Source: Bythopirellula polymerisocia
Lineage (GTDB): Bacteria; Planctomycetota; Planctomycetia; Pirellulales; Lacipirellulaceae
Assembly: GCF_007860015.1 (NCBI RefSeq)
Contig: NZ_SJPS01000005.1
Span: 310,001 to 374,000 of the forward strand
Direction of reading: 5' to 3'
Length of the DNA stretch: 64,000 nt
Of this stretch, positions 1-8,461 are shown piece after piece. Numbering within the stretch: the stretch's first letter is position 1; each line of letters begins with the position of its first letter. The notes beneath the pieces are model-generated. The model ran no database searches. It saw only the letters and a list, made by a program, of their open reading frames with translations, and was not told where the DNA came from. A program made the position numbers and the translations under genes.

Positions 1-228
1 AGTCCTGAAGACAGATTGCACGACGTCTTCAGGATCAAAACGTGGTGACAGTGCTTGCGCAGTCTGCTTCTTGGCCAAGGCTTGCAGTCGCTTGGCGTAA
101 CGGAGGTAGAGCGCCGTCGCCGCATCTTGTTGCCCCTCTTGAAAACGACGCAACAACGAGTGATCAGTGCCTACCTTCACATTTTCTGATCCTCGATTTG
201 ATTTTGTTTCGTGTGGTGAAGCGGCCAT
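1..228 (-). CDS. ECF-type RNA polymerase sigma factor, N-terminal part (runs off the left edge)
   Basis: Reading the minus strand from an ATG at 228, the frame stays open for 76 codons to base 1, so only the N-terminus is in the window. After about 20 polar residues comes the region 2 pattern of planctomycete ECF sigma factors: a leucine pair and RRFQEGQQDAATALYLRY (residues 25-44), a basic helix, then FDPEDVVQSVF, which matches the conserved sigma region 2.2 DPEDVVQ core. Such proteins direct RNA polymerase to a small regulon, commonly one tied to an anti-sigma factor or a Ser/Thr kinase. The partner cannot be seen because it would lie to the left. Identification rests on motif recognition, but the DPEDVVQ signature is very characteristic. 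The plus-strand frame that overlaps it (42-353) has no protein-like features and is a shadow. Confidence 0.85.
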   Translation of the reverse strand, partial: MAASPHETKSNRGSENVKVGTDHSLLRRFQEGQQDAATALYLRYAKRLQALAKKQTAQALSPRFDPEDVVQSVFRT

Positions 229-412
229 TTAATGTCCCGACGAAGAGTATAGTCGAATACTTCCATGGTAACCGTCACGGTTCCCGACTGAAAGTTCCTG
301 AATTTCCCAATTTTTTGAAACGCCGTGCAAAGCAATCCACGCCATTGATTTAGTTTAACTTCCTTGGCGGATCGGTGGCATAAAACGGACTCTACTGTTC
401 AGAGGGGAGATC

Positions 413-922
413 ATGTGCATCTTTCCATTCCAATCAATATCCCTGCTTTTGGTTATCAAAATGGGCAGTTACTTGGCATTTCCGAACCCACTGCTGTGGA
501 TGCTCATCGTGTTGCAGACAGGTGCACCCCTTCCTTGGTTCCATCGCCACTGTGATTTGAGAGAGGGTGAGATGCAGTCTCATTTGAATGCTTGTCATAA
601 GAGTTCTCAAGAAAAGGCTAGTCCGGAATGGCATCTGCATGTTCTAAGTCAGAAATTCTCCTTCGCCGAAGACGGTTTCAATACTCAACTCCCCCTCAGA
701 AAAGTTCATCAGTTCCCCAGCAATCAGATTAGTTTTGCAGAGGAAATTCGCAGAATGATTTTGGATCGCGTCCAACACTTGGGGCAGCTCGCGATCCATT
801 TCTCTGGTCACGTCGTTGACGTAGAGTGTGATCTCAGTCCGATCGACGCGGGTTCTACAATCTGCAAAGTCGTACGTGCATCCTTAGTTCGCTGCGTAAT
901 CTTTTGCGTACGACAGATTTGA
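413..922 (+). CDS. Small membrane-anchored or exported hypothetical protein, Cys/His-containing
   Basis: A 169-residue protein of unknown function. The GTG-free ATG start at 413 is preceded by AGGGGAG four bases upstream, which supports this start over the internal ATG at 461. Residues 1-40 are hydrophobic and could be a signal peptide or membrane anchor. They are followed by a His/Cys cluster (WFHRHCDL, then HLNACHKSS) that might bind metal. The remainder is amphipathic with no domain I recognise. It stands alone, divergent from the ECF sigma gene and upstream of a PEP-CTERM gene. Coding is supported by the ribosome binding site, the hydrophobic N-terminus and the lack of a better frame. No family can be named. 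Confidence 0.45.
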   Translation: MCIFPFQSISLLLVIKMGSYLAFPNPLLWMLIVLQTGAPLPWFHRHCDLREGEMQSHLNACHKSSQEKASPEWHLHVLSQKFSFAEDGFNTQLPLRKVHQFPSNQISFAEEIRRMILDRVQHLGQLAIHFSGHVVDVECDLSPIDAGSTICKVVRASLVRCVIFCVRQI

Positions 923-1074
923 AGTACACCGGTCTGGGCTTCTGAATCCCGGACGCCTGTTGTTTTGCAGCATAACGCCTAAATCCGTTTGAAGATACTG
1001 GCCAACCCAGTCACTTTTTCCAGGGTGAGAACCTCACTCTCATTTACCAACTACTATAGTCAGGAACAACGATC

Positions 1075-2253
1075 ATGAAAAAAATATTGACCTCTATGGC
1101 GACAGTCATGCTACTTCTGGCAGGTCCTACAGTGCATGCATCCATCTACGGGACACTGTCGAATTTTGACACTTATAACGAAACAGAAATCGATTCTTAC
1201 GGGGCCGAAATTGAGTTAGAGGGAGTTCACGTCGAGGATCTCTATCGAACATTTCCATCTCATTACGACAACGAAGTAAGGACTTACTATCAAGAGGGTG
1301 CGCAATCTGGGACACGCATCACGTACTCCGGCTACAACTTTACAACTAGCGGCTACCTGCCTGCGAATACCATTGGACAATCTACCAATGGCCACGCCTG
1401 TGTGGGAACTGAGGGTTGTGAGCATTTTGGATTTTCATTAACTGGAGTGCAGCCAACTGCAACGCGTTTTTACTGGCTTGACCAAAACGGACAACGCATT
1501 GGCACGATGCCCGAATCGATTGCCACGCCTACTTGGAATTACGTTGCCAATCCTGGTGGGGTACCACGACTCGGTGCAATTGTTGAAGCGCCTGAACCTG
1601 CCGAAGTCATTCCGCAACGTCCCGATTCCATTTGGATGAAAGTTTTCAAGACTGAGATTGATCGGCCGGTGGACCTCATGGAATTGATGTCAGACAACAG
1701 GATCATTCCTGACAACATTGGCGAGCAAGAGACTGAATGGGAGTTACTGGAAGGAGGACTTGGTAAACAAAATGAGGCGGAAGATGATATTGGTGAGGGA
1801 AACTTTGCCGTGATCCGCCGCTATGAGTACTTCGAATACACAGGTCCTTATGACGAAGAGCATGAACCGATCTCGATTTTCCTTGACGAAGACCTCCCAG
1901 AACCACCAGTGGGTGAATTGGGACAATTCATCTCGGCGAACATGGTGGCTGCGAACCTTGCAGCGCCCGAAGAAGCCGACTTCAATCAGGACGGCAACGT
2001 CGATGGTCGAGATTTTCTCGCCTGGCAACGCGGTTTTGGTCAGGGCCATAAGCTAGAAGATGGCGATGCGAACTGGGATGACTCGGTAGACGATAATGAC
2101 TTGGCAATTTGGAAGAATAAGTACGAAGGAGATGACAACCCAGGTCTAGTGTCTGTACCTGAGCCAGCAACTTGGCTCATTGTGGCTTTGAGCGTTCTCG
2201 GCGCACTATGCTTCAGAGGCCAGCGCAATAGTTACAATGAAGCCTCAGCCTGA
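1075..2253 (+). CDS. Exported PEP-CTERM protein with dockerin-like EF-hand repeats
   Basis: A 392-residue secreted protein. Residues 1-22 form a signal peptide (MKKILTS, hydrophobic core, cleavage near VHAS). Residues about 23-295 form a domain I do not recognise, acidic in its second half. Residues about 299-355 hold two EF-hand-like dockerin segments, the first starting DFNQDGNVDGRDFLAWQ and the second GDANWDDSVDDNDLAIW. These are the calcium-binding loops typical of planctomycete exported proteins. The C-terminus (361-392) is a PEP-CTERM sorting signal: VPEPAT, a hydrophobic helix, then an arginine-containing tail, which predicts processing by an exosortase-type system. It is a single transcription unit closed by a strong terminator at 2303. 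Its substrate or role is unknown. Confidence 0.85.
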   Translation: MKKILTSMATVMLLLAGPTVHASIYGTLSNFDTYNETEIDSYGAEIELEGVHVEDLYRTFPSHYDNEVRTYYQEGAQSGTRITYSGYNFTTSGYLPANTIGQSTNGHACVGTEGCEHFGFSLTGVQPTATRFYWLDQNGQRIGTMPESIATPTWNYVANPGGVPRLGAIVEAPEPAEVIPQRPDSIWMKVFKTEIDRPVDLMELMSDNRIIPDNIGEQETEWELLEGGLGKQNEAEDDIGEGNFAVIRRYEYFEYTGPYDEEHEPISIFLDEDLPEPPVGELGQFISANMVAANLAAPEEADFNQDGNVDGRDFLAWQRGFGQGHKLEDGDANWDDSVDDNDLAIWKNKYEGDDNPGLVSVPEPATWLIVALSVLGALCFRGQRNSYNEASA

Positions 2254-2681
2254 GTTTATGGTAGGCGGTCGCGTTCGAGTTAGCATTTAGGAATTCACTT
2301 TGCCAGCCCCATTCGTGGGGCTGGTTTTTTTAATATGCTATTGTGTTGGATTTGCCGCTTCCGACTTTTACGCCTAAAATTTCTCGCCTATTAGGTTTTT
2401 GCACCTATGTTGTGCTGGGCACTGAGAACAGAAGCTGAAAGCTAACTACTTCCAGCTACTATCTATTCCCACCCCTTGATTCCAGTCAGGCGTGGGCACT
2501 CTCCAAGAGATTTCCCCAAAACTTGCGTCTTCGCCCACCCTCCAGACCTGTTTTTTACTCTCAACCCTCATCACTCAACACTTAATCCTTCCACCCGCGC
2601 CTATTGAATTATTGACTTTTCACCATACCCTACATCTAGTGGCTCCACCCGCGAAAGCCAAACAACACCTCAAGACCACCC
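2254..2681. other. Intergenic stretch between the PEP-CTERM gene and the SdpI-like gene
   Basis: This 428-bp stretch holds the terminator at 2303-2331. The rest is pyrimidine-rich, with no convincing open frame, promoter box or inverted repeat. The plus-strand frame from 2492 overlaps the SdpI-like gene in another register and looks like chance. Confidence 0.5.
2303..2331 (+). terminator. Rho-independent terminator of the PEP-CTERM gene
   Basis: A perfect 9-bp GC-rich stem, CCAGCCCCA (2303-2311) with TGGGGCTGG (2316-2324), closes a TTCG tetraloop. It is followed directly by seven T residues (2325-2331). It lies 50 bp after the stop codon at 2253. Confidence 0.92.
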
Positions 2682-3026
2682 ATGTTTCAAGTCGATCCAC
2701 CCACGGCCATCTTGTTTGTCTACCTGATTGCTGGGGGACTGCTGGTCGTCCTGGGGTTGCCCCTCTACTTTGGCAAGGTCCCGCCGAATCGACTTTATGG
2801 CTTCCGCACCCGGTCCACCCTAGTGAACCCCCAGAAATGGATGGCCGTGAATCGCGTGGCCGGGGGATGGATGGTCTTGGTCGGTACCGCCGTCGCCGGG
2901 GTCGCCACTTGGGTCGCGCGCCTGGGCTATAGCGTCAGCCAGGCCGCCCTCATTGATCTCGCTGTATTCGCCGTCGGGATGATGCTGATATTGGTCCATA
3001 GCACACTGGTCCTGTGGCGAAACTAG
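2682..3026 (+). CDS. SdpI/YhfL-like small integral membrane protein
   Basis: A 114-residue protein with about three membrane helices (residues roughly 8-28, 62-82 and 91-111). Between helices 1 and 2 lies the segment PPNRLYGFRTRSTLVNPQKW, followed by an MAVNRVAGG stretch. This is the conserved cytoplasmic loop of the SdpI family: Gly-hydrophobic-Arg-Thr, a Trp and an Asn-Arg pair. SdpI of Bacillus gives immunity to the SdpC toxin, but most family members outside Firmicutes have no known role, so immunity should not be assumed. There is no clear Shine-Dalgarno sequence before the ATG. The next gene, an acyltransferase, starts 88 bp later on the same strand and could be co-transcribed. Confidence 0.75.
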   Translation: MFQVDPPTAILFVYLIAGGLLVVLGLPLYFGKVPPNRLYGFRTRSTLVNPQKWMAVNRVAGGWMVLVGTAVAGVATWVARLGYSVSQAALIDLAVFAVGMMLILVHSTLVLWRN

Positions 3027-3114
3027 AGGAAGCTGCTATACTCGCTGCGACCCAGATCGCCATCTTGCTGCCCCAAATTTCTCGATTCGCCGAACCATTG
3101 CCGAAAGTTGATCC

Positions 3115-3900
3115 TTGCTCCACTCTCTGAGATTCGGCTGGCGAGTTTTTCTGTTTTTGATCAACACGATGCTGTGTTGGATCGGTTTCGAGCTAGAATT
3201 GCTGTTCTCTAGCAAACAAAATCGCCTGCGAGTGATCAACCGCTGGGTGCCTCGCTGGGCACGAATCAATTTGTGGATTTTCGGTGTGCGTGTCGAACCT
3301 CGCGGTTTGCTAGTTGAGCCCGGTAGGTTGGTTTCAGGCCGCGATGATGCGGGCCGAGGCCGTATCTTTATTGCCAACCATCGTTCAGGAATGGATATCC
3401 CTGTGGTGTTAACCACGGTCGAGGCCCACTGCATTAGCCGCCACGATGTGGCGAACTGGCCCGTTATCGGCCGCGGTGCCCAGCGGATCGGGACTTTGTT
3501 TGTAGACCGCTCATCACGTCGCAGCGGCGCGGCCGTGCTGAAGGAAGTTGCCCATGTGGTGGAACGAGGCGAAGCGGTTGCCATGTTTCCCGAGGGGACC
3601 GCGTATCCCGGCGACGAGGTCAGGGCATTTCACAATGGGGCTTTCAATGCCGCCCGCCGCTCCAATGCCCAAATCGTGCCGATGGGATTCGCCTACGACA
3701 ACGATGCTGCCTATTTCGAGGCCGAATCATTCATGGTTCACATCAAGCGCGTCGCAGGGCTGAAGCGACTGCGGGTAGCAGTCGAAATCGGCACTCCGCT
3801 AGAGTACGAAGAACTGGATACCGCTGACATCAAGAAACTTGCCCACCAGCAAGTGCAGGAGTTAGTCAATCAAGCTCGGGCTCGGTTGGAAGATTGCTAA
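3115..3900 (+). CDS. 1-acyl-glycerol-3-phosphate acyltransferase family protein (PlsC-like)
   Basis: A 261-residue membrane-associated acyltransferase. It carries the family catalytic motif NH-x4-D (Asn88, His89, Asp94 in ANHRSGMD) and the FPEGT motif (158-162) that binds the glycerol-phosphate substrate. Residues 10-32 are hydrophobic and probably anchor it to the inner membrane. Length is normal for the family. It likely transfers a fatty acyl chain to lysophosphatidate or a related lysolipid. The start is a TTG at 3115, chosen because the N-terminal anchor would otherwise be cut; the first internal ATG is at 3169. Its last 35 bases overlap the 3' end of the convergent transporter gene. Confidence 0.88.
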   Translation: MLHSLRFGWRVFLFLINTMLCWIGFELELLFSSKQNRLRVINRWVPRWARINLWIFGVRVEPRGLLVEPGRLVSGRDDAGRGRIFIANHRSGMDIPVVLTTVEAHCISRHDVANWPVIGRGAQRIGTLFVDRSSRRSGAAVLKEVAHVVERGEAVAMFPEGTAYPGDEVRAFHNGAFNAARRSNAQIVPMGFAYDNDAAYFEAESFMVHIKRVAGLKRLRVAVEIGTPLEYEELDTADIKKLAHQQVQELVNQARARLEDC

Positions 3901-4858
3901 CCCGATAGCGACCCGCTAGAAGAGTGCCGATCAAGAGTTGCTCTATATGGTAGGCGAGCATCGGCAAGATGGCTAACCCGCCGAATTCGAGTGCGATCGC
4001 CAGTCCGACCATCAGGGTCTTTTGGCTTCCAGCGTAGGCCACCGCCAAAGAATCTTCCGGCGCGTACCCCAGCAAGTTCCCCATTCGATATCCTAAGAAC
4101 CACGCCGACAGGTGCAGCACCGCCGCCAAGACCATCATCCACACCAGATGCCAGGCGACAACGGACAGTTGTCCCTTAAGTTCGGCAAGCTGTAAGCCCG
4201 AATGCACGGCCCCGAGCAGCACAATCGACAGCAGGCCCGCCTGGGCAAGAATACTCAAGAGGGGCTTCCTCGCCGTGGCGAATTCAGCGACTACCGGGAC
4301 TAACCGCAAAAGCTGGGCAACGACAATCGGCAGCACCACGATCGTTAAGAGCTGCGTTGCCATGGCGGAAAATGGTTCCGTCTTGCTCACGCGACCAATG
4401 ATGAGCCAAATCCATGCTGGTGTAACGAGAAAGCAGGCCAGATTCGTAACTACGGTCACCATGATGCTGATTGCTTCGTTCCCGCCTGCCAGTCGAGTCC
4501 ATACCGTGGCCGACGCGATCGTGCACGGCACTGCAGCAGCGATCACCAGTCCGATTGCCAACTCGCCCTTCAGAAGGTAGCTCAGCGGCCAAGCCAAGAG
4601 GGGTACCACCACCGCATTGATTACCACGGCCAGGAGTGCAGGCCCTGGGCGCCGGACGGTGTTCCACATGGCATCGATCCGCAAGGGCAAGGCCATCAGC
4701 ATGAGTACCACCGCGATCACCCAGTTCTTGGGAATCGCGAACGCAAATCCGGAGCAGGCTTCGGGAAAAGCCATTCCTGTAAACAGAACGACTCCCAACG
4801 AAAGCAGGAACCAGTGGCGTTTCCAAATGGTGATAATCACGCTGCGGTTCGCTCTCAC
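3866..4858 (-). CDS. SBF-like (bile acid:sodium symporter superfamily) transporter
   Basis: A 330-residue polytopic membrane protein with 9-10 hydrophobic segments. The late motif YAGSQKTLMVGLAIA matches the conserved SGSQKT-type helix of the SBF-like group (the RCH1/YfeH-type branch of the bile acid transporter superfamily). The early segment PCTIASATVWTRLAGGN matches the crossing region of the same fold. Substrate is unknown; relatives are linked to solute/sodium or calcium homeostasis. It is the last gene of a minus-strand operon. Its ATG overlaps the stop codon of the transglutaminase-like lipoprotein gene by ATGA, indicating translational coupling. Its 3' end overlaps the convergent acyltransferase gene. 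Confidence 0.85.
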   Translation of the reverse strand: MRANRSVIITIWKRHWFLLSLGVVLFTGMAFPEACSGFAFAIPKNWVIAVVLMLMALPLRIDAMWNTVRRPGPALLAVVINAVVVPLLAWPLSYLLKGELAIGLVIAAAVPCTIASATVWTRLAGGNEAISIMVTVVTNLACFLVTPAWIWLIIGRVSKTEPFSAMATQLLTIVVLPIVVAQLLRLVPVVAEFATARKPLLSILAQAGLLSIVLLGAVHSGLQLAELKGQLSVVAWHLVWMMVLAAVLHLSAWFLGYRMGNLLGYAPEDSLAVAYAGSQKTLMVGLAIALEFGGLAILPMLAYHIEQLLIGTLLAGRYRVSNLPTEPELD

Positions 4859-6909
4859 TCCGCAGGGGATGAATCAGAATTCTCGGTGTCGGCTATTCTG
4901 CGTGCCCGCAACAGATTGCCGTGTCGTTGAGGAGATTGGTCAGCTTCTAAAATCGTGATCGCCTCGTCGGTTCGACCGAGTTGCTCTAGCGTGCGGGCCA
5001 GATTGTACTGGGCACCGGGAGTCCAAAAGCCATCGGGGTTTGGCTCCAAAGTCCTGCGGAGGAACCAATCTTCCGCCACTTCGAATTTGCCCAGATCATA
5101 ACTCAAAAGTCCCAGCCAGTAGCTGGCTGAGTATTTAATCGAGCGATAGATTATCTGCTTGCCGGCATCAAACAAATCAAGTACCGCGTCAGGGGTGCGA
5201 ATCTCAGTGTGCTGGTAATTCTGGATCGCCTCGCGGTGGCCAAGATTGGGTTGAGCAAGTGGATCGTTCTGCTGTGAAACGGGGATCGGTTTCGTACCTT
5301 GAAAATGCAGCACACGAGCCTTCCAGAGTCGCGGCCGTTGACAAAAAGTTAAGACTTGCTGTGCTGCCAATTCCCGCTGCGGCCGTTTCATCGCCTCTTC
5401 GGCCAACCGCTGTTCGTAGGGAAACGGCCACAACGCAACCTCAGTGAATTCTGTTTGTGCTTTCAGATAATCAACAAGCCCTTTGCTGGGAGCCGCTAAT
5501 ACAACGTAGTCTTCGCCCTCCAAGGCGTTCTGTAAGGCGGCTGCCCGCCGTGAGAGTTGCAGTGGCGTCGCTACTACGCTAGCCGAGACATGACTCATGT
5601 CATCCGCGGTGATCGGGTACGGATGCTTGTCATCGAGATCCAGATTGCGCAAAAGGCTCGGATCGGCAATCACTTCGCTCAGGGTTGCAATATGCTCCGC
5701 CTCAGCGTCCAAGATCGGCAGCCCGAGGAGGGGATCAAACAAGTAAAATTCGCCATCGATCCAGACCGCAGGGAGCCACCACTTGGATTCTTCCTTCTCG
5801 TTTGTGACTGAGAGCATCACCACATCGAGTTGCTGTTGCAGGCAAAGTCCCGCGAAAACCCACGCTCGCATTTCAGCCGAGCCGTGGCCATACATGAGCG
5901 CTTGCCAAGGCTGGTGGACGATTCCTGGTTGATCAGATTCGTCGAGTTGGATATTGCGGATCGTCCAGTCGAACAACGCCAAGGCGATATCGACTTTCTT
6001 GTATGCATCCTGCTTCGCCCAAGCCGCAATATCGCGGAGCCAAATGGCCTCTTGGAGCGAGCGGATGTCCGCTAAATCGAAAAGCCCATCGCGGAGTGCC
6101 TCGGGGGTCAGCAGTGGTGCGATCGATCCGGCATCGCGAACGGTTGCCGGGAGCGTATCGATCAATTTGCTCAGTTCCCAAGTTACTTGACTCGGTCTTA
6201 GGTTGCGAAACCATTGGTTGGCACGATCAGCCAACTGCACCAATGCAGTTTCATCTGGGGTAGGCTCCCAGGCGATGGCTGGTCGGCGCTGGCGGACGTA
6301 GCGAGTGAGTCGCAGGCGAATCTCATTCATGCGCTGATCAGAAAATCGCCAGATCTCGATGCGGTGAGGCTCAACAACCGGACCACCGAGTGAAACGTCC
6401 AGAATCAGTGCGTTCTGTGCATTGTTGGTATCGAGTCGTCGGACCGGCAATTCAATGTAATCAACTTCAACCCCCCCACCATGTTCGTAGCTCTCTTCAT
6501 CGTAGTCGATAAAGTACCGTACGATGTCTCCCGCCTTGACTCGCAAGCCCCTGAAGTTGCCATTGCCGGCGGGAACAGACAGAAAGTTATTGCCACCCTC
6601 TGGATCTTGGGGGTTCACGCCAAGAATTGCCAATACTTCGTTGCCATCAGCACTAGTGGAGTCATCCAGGATGGGCACTGGCGGGACAAGATCGAGAACA
6701 GTTTCGTTCGGAAGCGCGTTGAGAGTCTTGGCAACCGTATCGAGTAAGACGGATAAATTGTCCTGGCGAGCCTGCGCCTGGCGGCCGACTGATCTGCGAC
6801 CCGTCGAGTGGGAGTCGCTGTCTTTGCAACCAACGGAGGCAAATAAACCAATTGAGGTGACGATGGCTCCCAAAACTACGATGTAAGACTTCTTCACAAT
6901 GGCTCTCAT
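4855..6909 (-). CDS. Transglutaminase-like lipoprotein with C-terminal TPR region; catalytic residues look lost
   Basis: A 684-residue exported protein. A hydrophobic N-terminus ends in SVGC at Cys28, a weak lipobox, so it is probably a lipoprotein. The middle (about residues 315-405) resembles a transglutaminase-like fold: [15 protein letters not shown], then LDVVMLSV, then [17 protein letters not shown]. In active members the first element has a Cys where this protein has Ser, and the second has a His-Ala-Trp where this has Pro-Ala-Val-Trp. Only the Asp of FDPLLG is kept, so I infer a non-catalytic, binding role. Residues about 575-655 look like TPR helices. It lies between kdsA and a transporter, overlapping both by four bases, which suggests coordinated expression. 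A link to the cell envelope is likely but unproven. Confidence 0.75.
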   Translation of the reverse strand: MRAIVKKSYIVVLGAIVTSIGLFASVGCKDSDSHSTGRRSVGRQAQARQDNLSVLLDTVAKTLNALPNETVLDLVPPVPILDDSTSADGNEVLAILGVNPQDPEGGNNFLSVPAGNGNFRGLRVKAGDIVRYFIDYDEESYEHGGGVEVDYIELPVRRLDTNNAQNALILDVSLGGPVVEPHRIEIWRFSDQRMNEIRLRLTRYVRQRRPAIAWEPTPDETALVQLADRANQWFRNLRPSQVTWELSKLIDTLPATVRDAGSIAPLLTPEALRDGLFDLADIRSLQEAIWLRDIAAWAKQDAYKKVDIALALFDWTIRNIQLDESDQPGIVHQPWQALMYGHGSAEMRAWVFAGLCLQQQLDVVMLSVTNEKEESKWWLPAVWIDGEFYLFDPLLGLPILDAEAEHIATLSEVIADPSLLRNLDLDDKHPYPITADDMSHVSASVVATPLQLSRRAAALQNALEGEDYVVLAAPSKGLVDYLKAQTEFTEVALWPFPYEQRLAEEAMKRPQRELAAQQVLTFCQRPRLWKARVLHFQGTKPIPVSQQNDPLAQPNLGHREAIQNYQHTEIRTPDAVLDLFDAGKQIIYRSIKYSASYWLGLLSYDLGKFEVAEDWFLRRTLEPNPDGFWTPGAQYNLARTLEQLGRTDEAITILEADQSPQRHGNLLRARRIADTENSDSSPAE

Positions 6910-7736
6910 GCAATTTGGGAAATCGCCTGCCGGATTGCTAAAAGCCTGCGCATAACAGTCTCAATCTGGCCAAGGGGAATCATATTGGGTCCGTCGCTAG
7001 GTGATTGCTCGGGGTTGGGATGGGTCTCGGTAAATAACCCTTCCGCACCGAGCGCCAAAGCTGCACGGGCTAATGGTTCAACCATCGCACGATTTCCCCC
7101 CGTCGCTCCGCCAAGACCTCCTGGCTCTTGTACACTATGAGTCGCGTCAAAAATCACGGGTACACCGAAGGCCTGCATTTGGGGAATCGCACGCATATCG
7201 TTCACCAATCTACCATAACCAAAGAAAGTTCCCCGTTCACACAGCAGGATGTTTTCACAACCGGCATCTGCCAGTTTGGTCACGACGTACTGCATGTCGC
7301 CAGGGGCCATGAATTGTGCCTTTTTCACGTTTACCGCTTTGCCTGTGCGAGCTGCTGCAATCAGGAGATCGGTTTGGCGCGCAAGGAACGCGGGGATTTG
7401 CAATAAGTCGCAGACTTCACCGACCGCTGCGGCCTGCTGTGCTTCATGGATGTCCGTCGTTACCGGCAGTCCCGTAGTCTGGCCAATTTCACGCAGGATT
7501 TTTAGCCCCTCGGAGAGCCCTGGACCTCGATAGGCACTGCTGCTGGTGCGGTTGGCCTTGTCGAACGACGCCTTGAATACGAGTTGTACCGACAGCAGTC
7601 GAGCCACGCGTTGCAGCTCTAGGGCGATCTCCAAGGCTGAGTCGCGACCTTCCAAGACGCATGGGCCGGCAATCCATAACAAGGGCTGATCATTTCCACA
7701 GAGGAGAGGACCAATTTGAGCGGGGTAGTTGGACAC
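6906..7736 (-). CDS. kdsA: 3-deoxy-8-phosphooctulonate (KDO-8-phosphate) synthase
   Basis: A 276-residue enzyme that condenses phosphoenolpyruvate with arabinose 5-phosphate to give KDO-8-phosphate, the first committed step of KDO for lipopolysaccharide. Family motifs are all present: [12 protein letters not shown], the GPGLSEGL loop, [28 protein letters not shown] and DATHSVQ. Metal ligands of the metal-dependent class can be seen: Cys26 in AGPCVLE, His in DATHSV, Glu in TETHPNP and Asp in SDGPNM. The metal-independent E. coli type has Asn at the first position. Length is normal. It is the first gene of the operon with the transglutaminase-like lipoprotein and the SBF-like transporter. It shows that this organism makes a KDO-containing outer membrane glycolipid. 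Confidence 0.96.
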   Translation of the reverse strand: MSNYPAQIGPLLCGNDQPLLWIAGPCVLEGRDSALEIALELQRVARLLSVQLVFKASFDKANRTSSSAYRGPGLSEGLKILREIGQTTGLPVTTDIHEAQQAAAVGEVCDLLQIPAFLARQTDLLIAAARTGKAVNVKKAQFMAPGDMQYVVTKLADAGCENILLCERGTFFGYGRLVNDMRAIPQMQAFGVPVIFDATHSVQEPGGLGGATGGNRAMVEPLARAALALGAEGLFTETHPNPEQSPSDGPNMIPLGQIETVMRRLLAIRQAISQIA

Positions 7737-8311
7737 TGCTTATTTCCGCAAGGAGGCGAGGTGGCTTAAGTTCGGAGCAATATAACCCCTATTCCACATA
7801 CGAACTACTCGCTGTAAGTGTTTGTCACGGACCTAATTTAGGGTCGAAGAAAATTCGACCTCCTTCTCACAGCAATTCACGGATTTCTGCCAAAAAGGGT
7901 TGTCTCGATTTGAGTCTCGCCGTCTTTTCTCCTTTAGTCTTACACGACAAAAGAATTCAAAGATCAGCACCATTGGGATCGATCGGGGTCGTTGTAAGTT
8001 GTTATTCACAAATAGCTTATAACATTAGGCTAGTCGACGTTTTCTCGATTTGAGACAGATTGGCGGGTTTTTTCGGCATTACGCAATGAGCCAGTGGAGT
8101 CATAGCATAATCGCGCATTTCCAGAAGAATTGACTTGTTTTGCAATACTCAACCTGCCGGCTAATTAGCAAAAAAATCTAAATTGAGGGATCAAATCGGT
8201 GTCGTTGTCTCACGCTAAGTGCTTTGATAGAAAAAGGTTATGGCATGTCTTCACGTACGTCCTATGCCAACCAAGAGATATTTGGCACGTAGTATGCCCC
8301 TATATTAGGAG
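7737..8311. other. Gene-free stretch upstream of kdsA
   Basis: No convincing gene in 575 bp. It contains short degenerate repeats: TCTCGATTTGAG occurs near 7903 and near 8043, and a GGGATC-n-ATCGG-n-GTCGTTGT pattern occurs near 7976 and near 8187. There is a 7-bp hairpin, GGTCGAA with TTCGACC, at about 7842-7860. The kdsA promoter should lie here on the minus strand, but I cannot point to boxes. Confidence 0.4.
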
Positions 8312-8456
8312 CGGTTCGAGTGGTCCTCGGGTCTCTCGAATCTCAACCTAACTGGCCCGCGGGGTCTCGGACGAACTGTGGTGCGTCGGTGCAATTGCCC
8401 CTGACCGATTTATCAAGTCAATGTGTATTTGGCTCGTCCGAGGCCCGCTTTTTTTT
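8312..8456 (+). ncRNA. Candidate structured small RNA with its own terminator
   Basis: Four elements line up. A TATATT at 8301-8306 could be a -10 box, giving a start near 8312. A first hairpin pairs GGTTCGAG (8313-8320) with CTCGAATC (8335-8342). A long stem pairs 8359-8374 with 8434-8448, 15 pairs with one bulged G and one G-U. A hairpin inside its loop pairs GTCGGT (8385-8390) with ACCGAT (8404-8409). The long stem is followed at once by eight T residues (8449-8456), so it also serves as an intrinsic terminator on the plus strand. No downstream plus-strand gene is close, so this looks like a free-standing RNA of about 145 nt. It does not match tRNA, tmRNA, SRP or RNase P RNA to my eye. A relation to 6S RNA cannot be judged without a covariance search. 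No clear -35 box is visible. Confidence 0.55.
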
Positions 8457-8461
8457 GCGCC

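Noticed and set aside
42..353. Plus-strand frame of 103 codons at the left edge
   Set aside because: It lies opposite the ECF sigma N-terminus, has a GTG start without a ribosome site and has no protein-like features.
2492..2932. Plus-strand frame of 146 codons before and across the SdpI-like gene
   Set aside because: It overlaps the SdpI-like gene in another register and is Pro/Arg-rich as expected of a shadow frame.
2682..3026. SdpI-like protein read as a toxin immunity protein
   Set aside because: No SdpA/SdpB/SdpC-like gene is nearby, and most family members outside Firmicutes have no such role.
8311..8345. GGTTCGAG...CTCGAATC considered as a tRNA T-arm or tRNA gene
   Set aside because: There is no acceptor stem, anticodon arm or CCA end in suitable positions.
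8359..8456. The long stem considered as a terminator for the VWA gene
   Set aside because: The T tract follows the stem on the plus strand, whereas the VWA gene is on the minus strand and would need the T tract on the other side.
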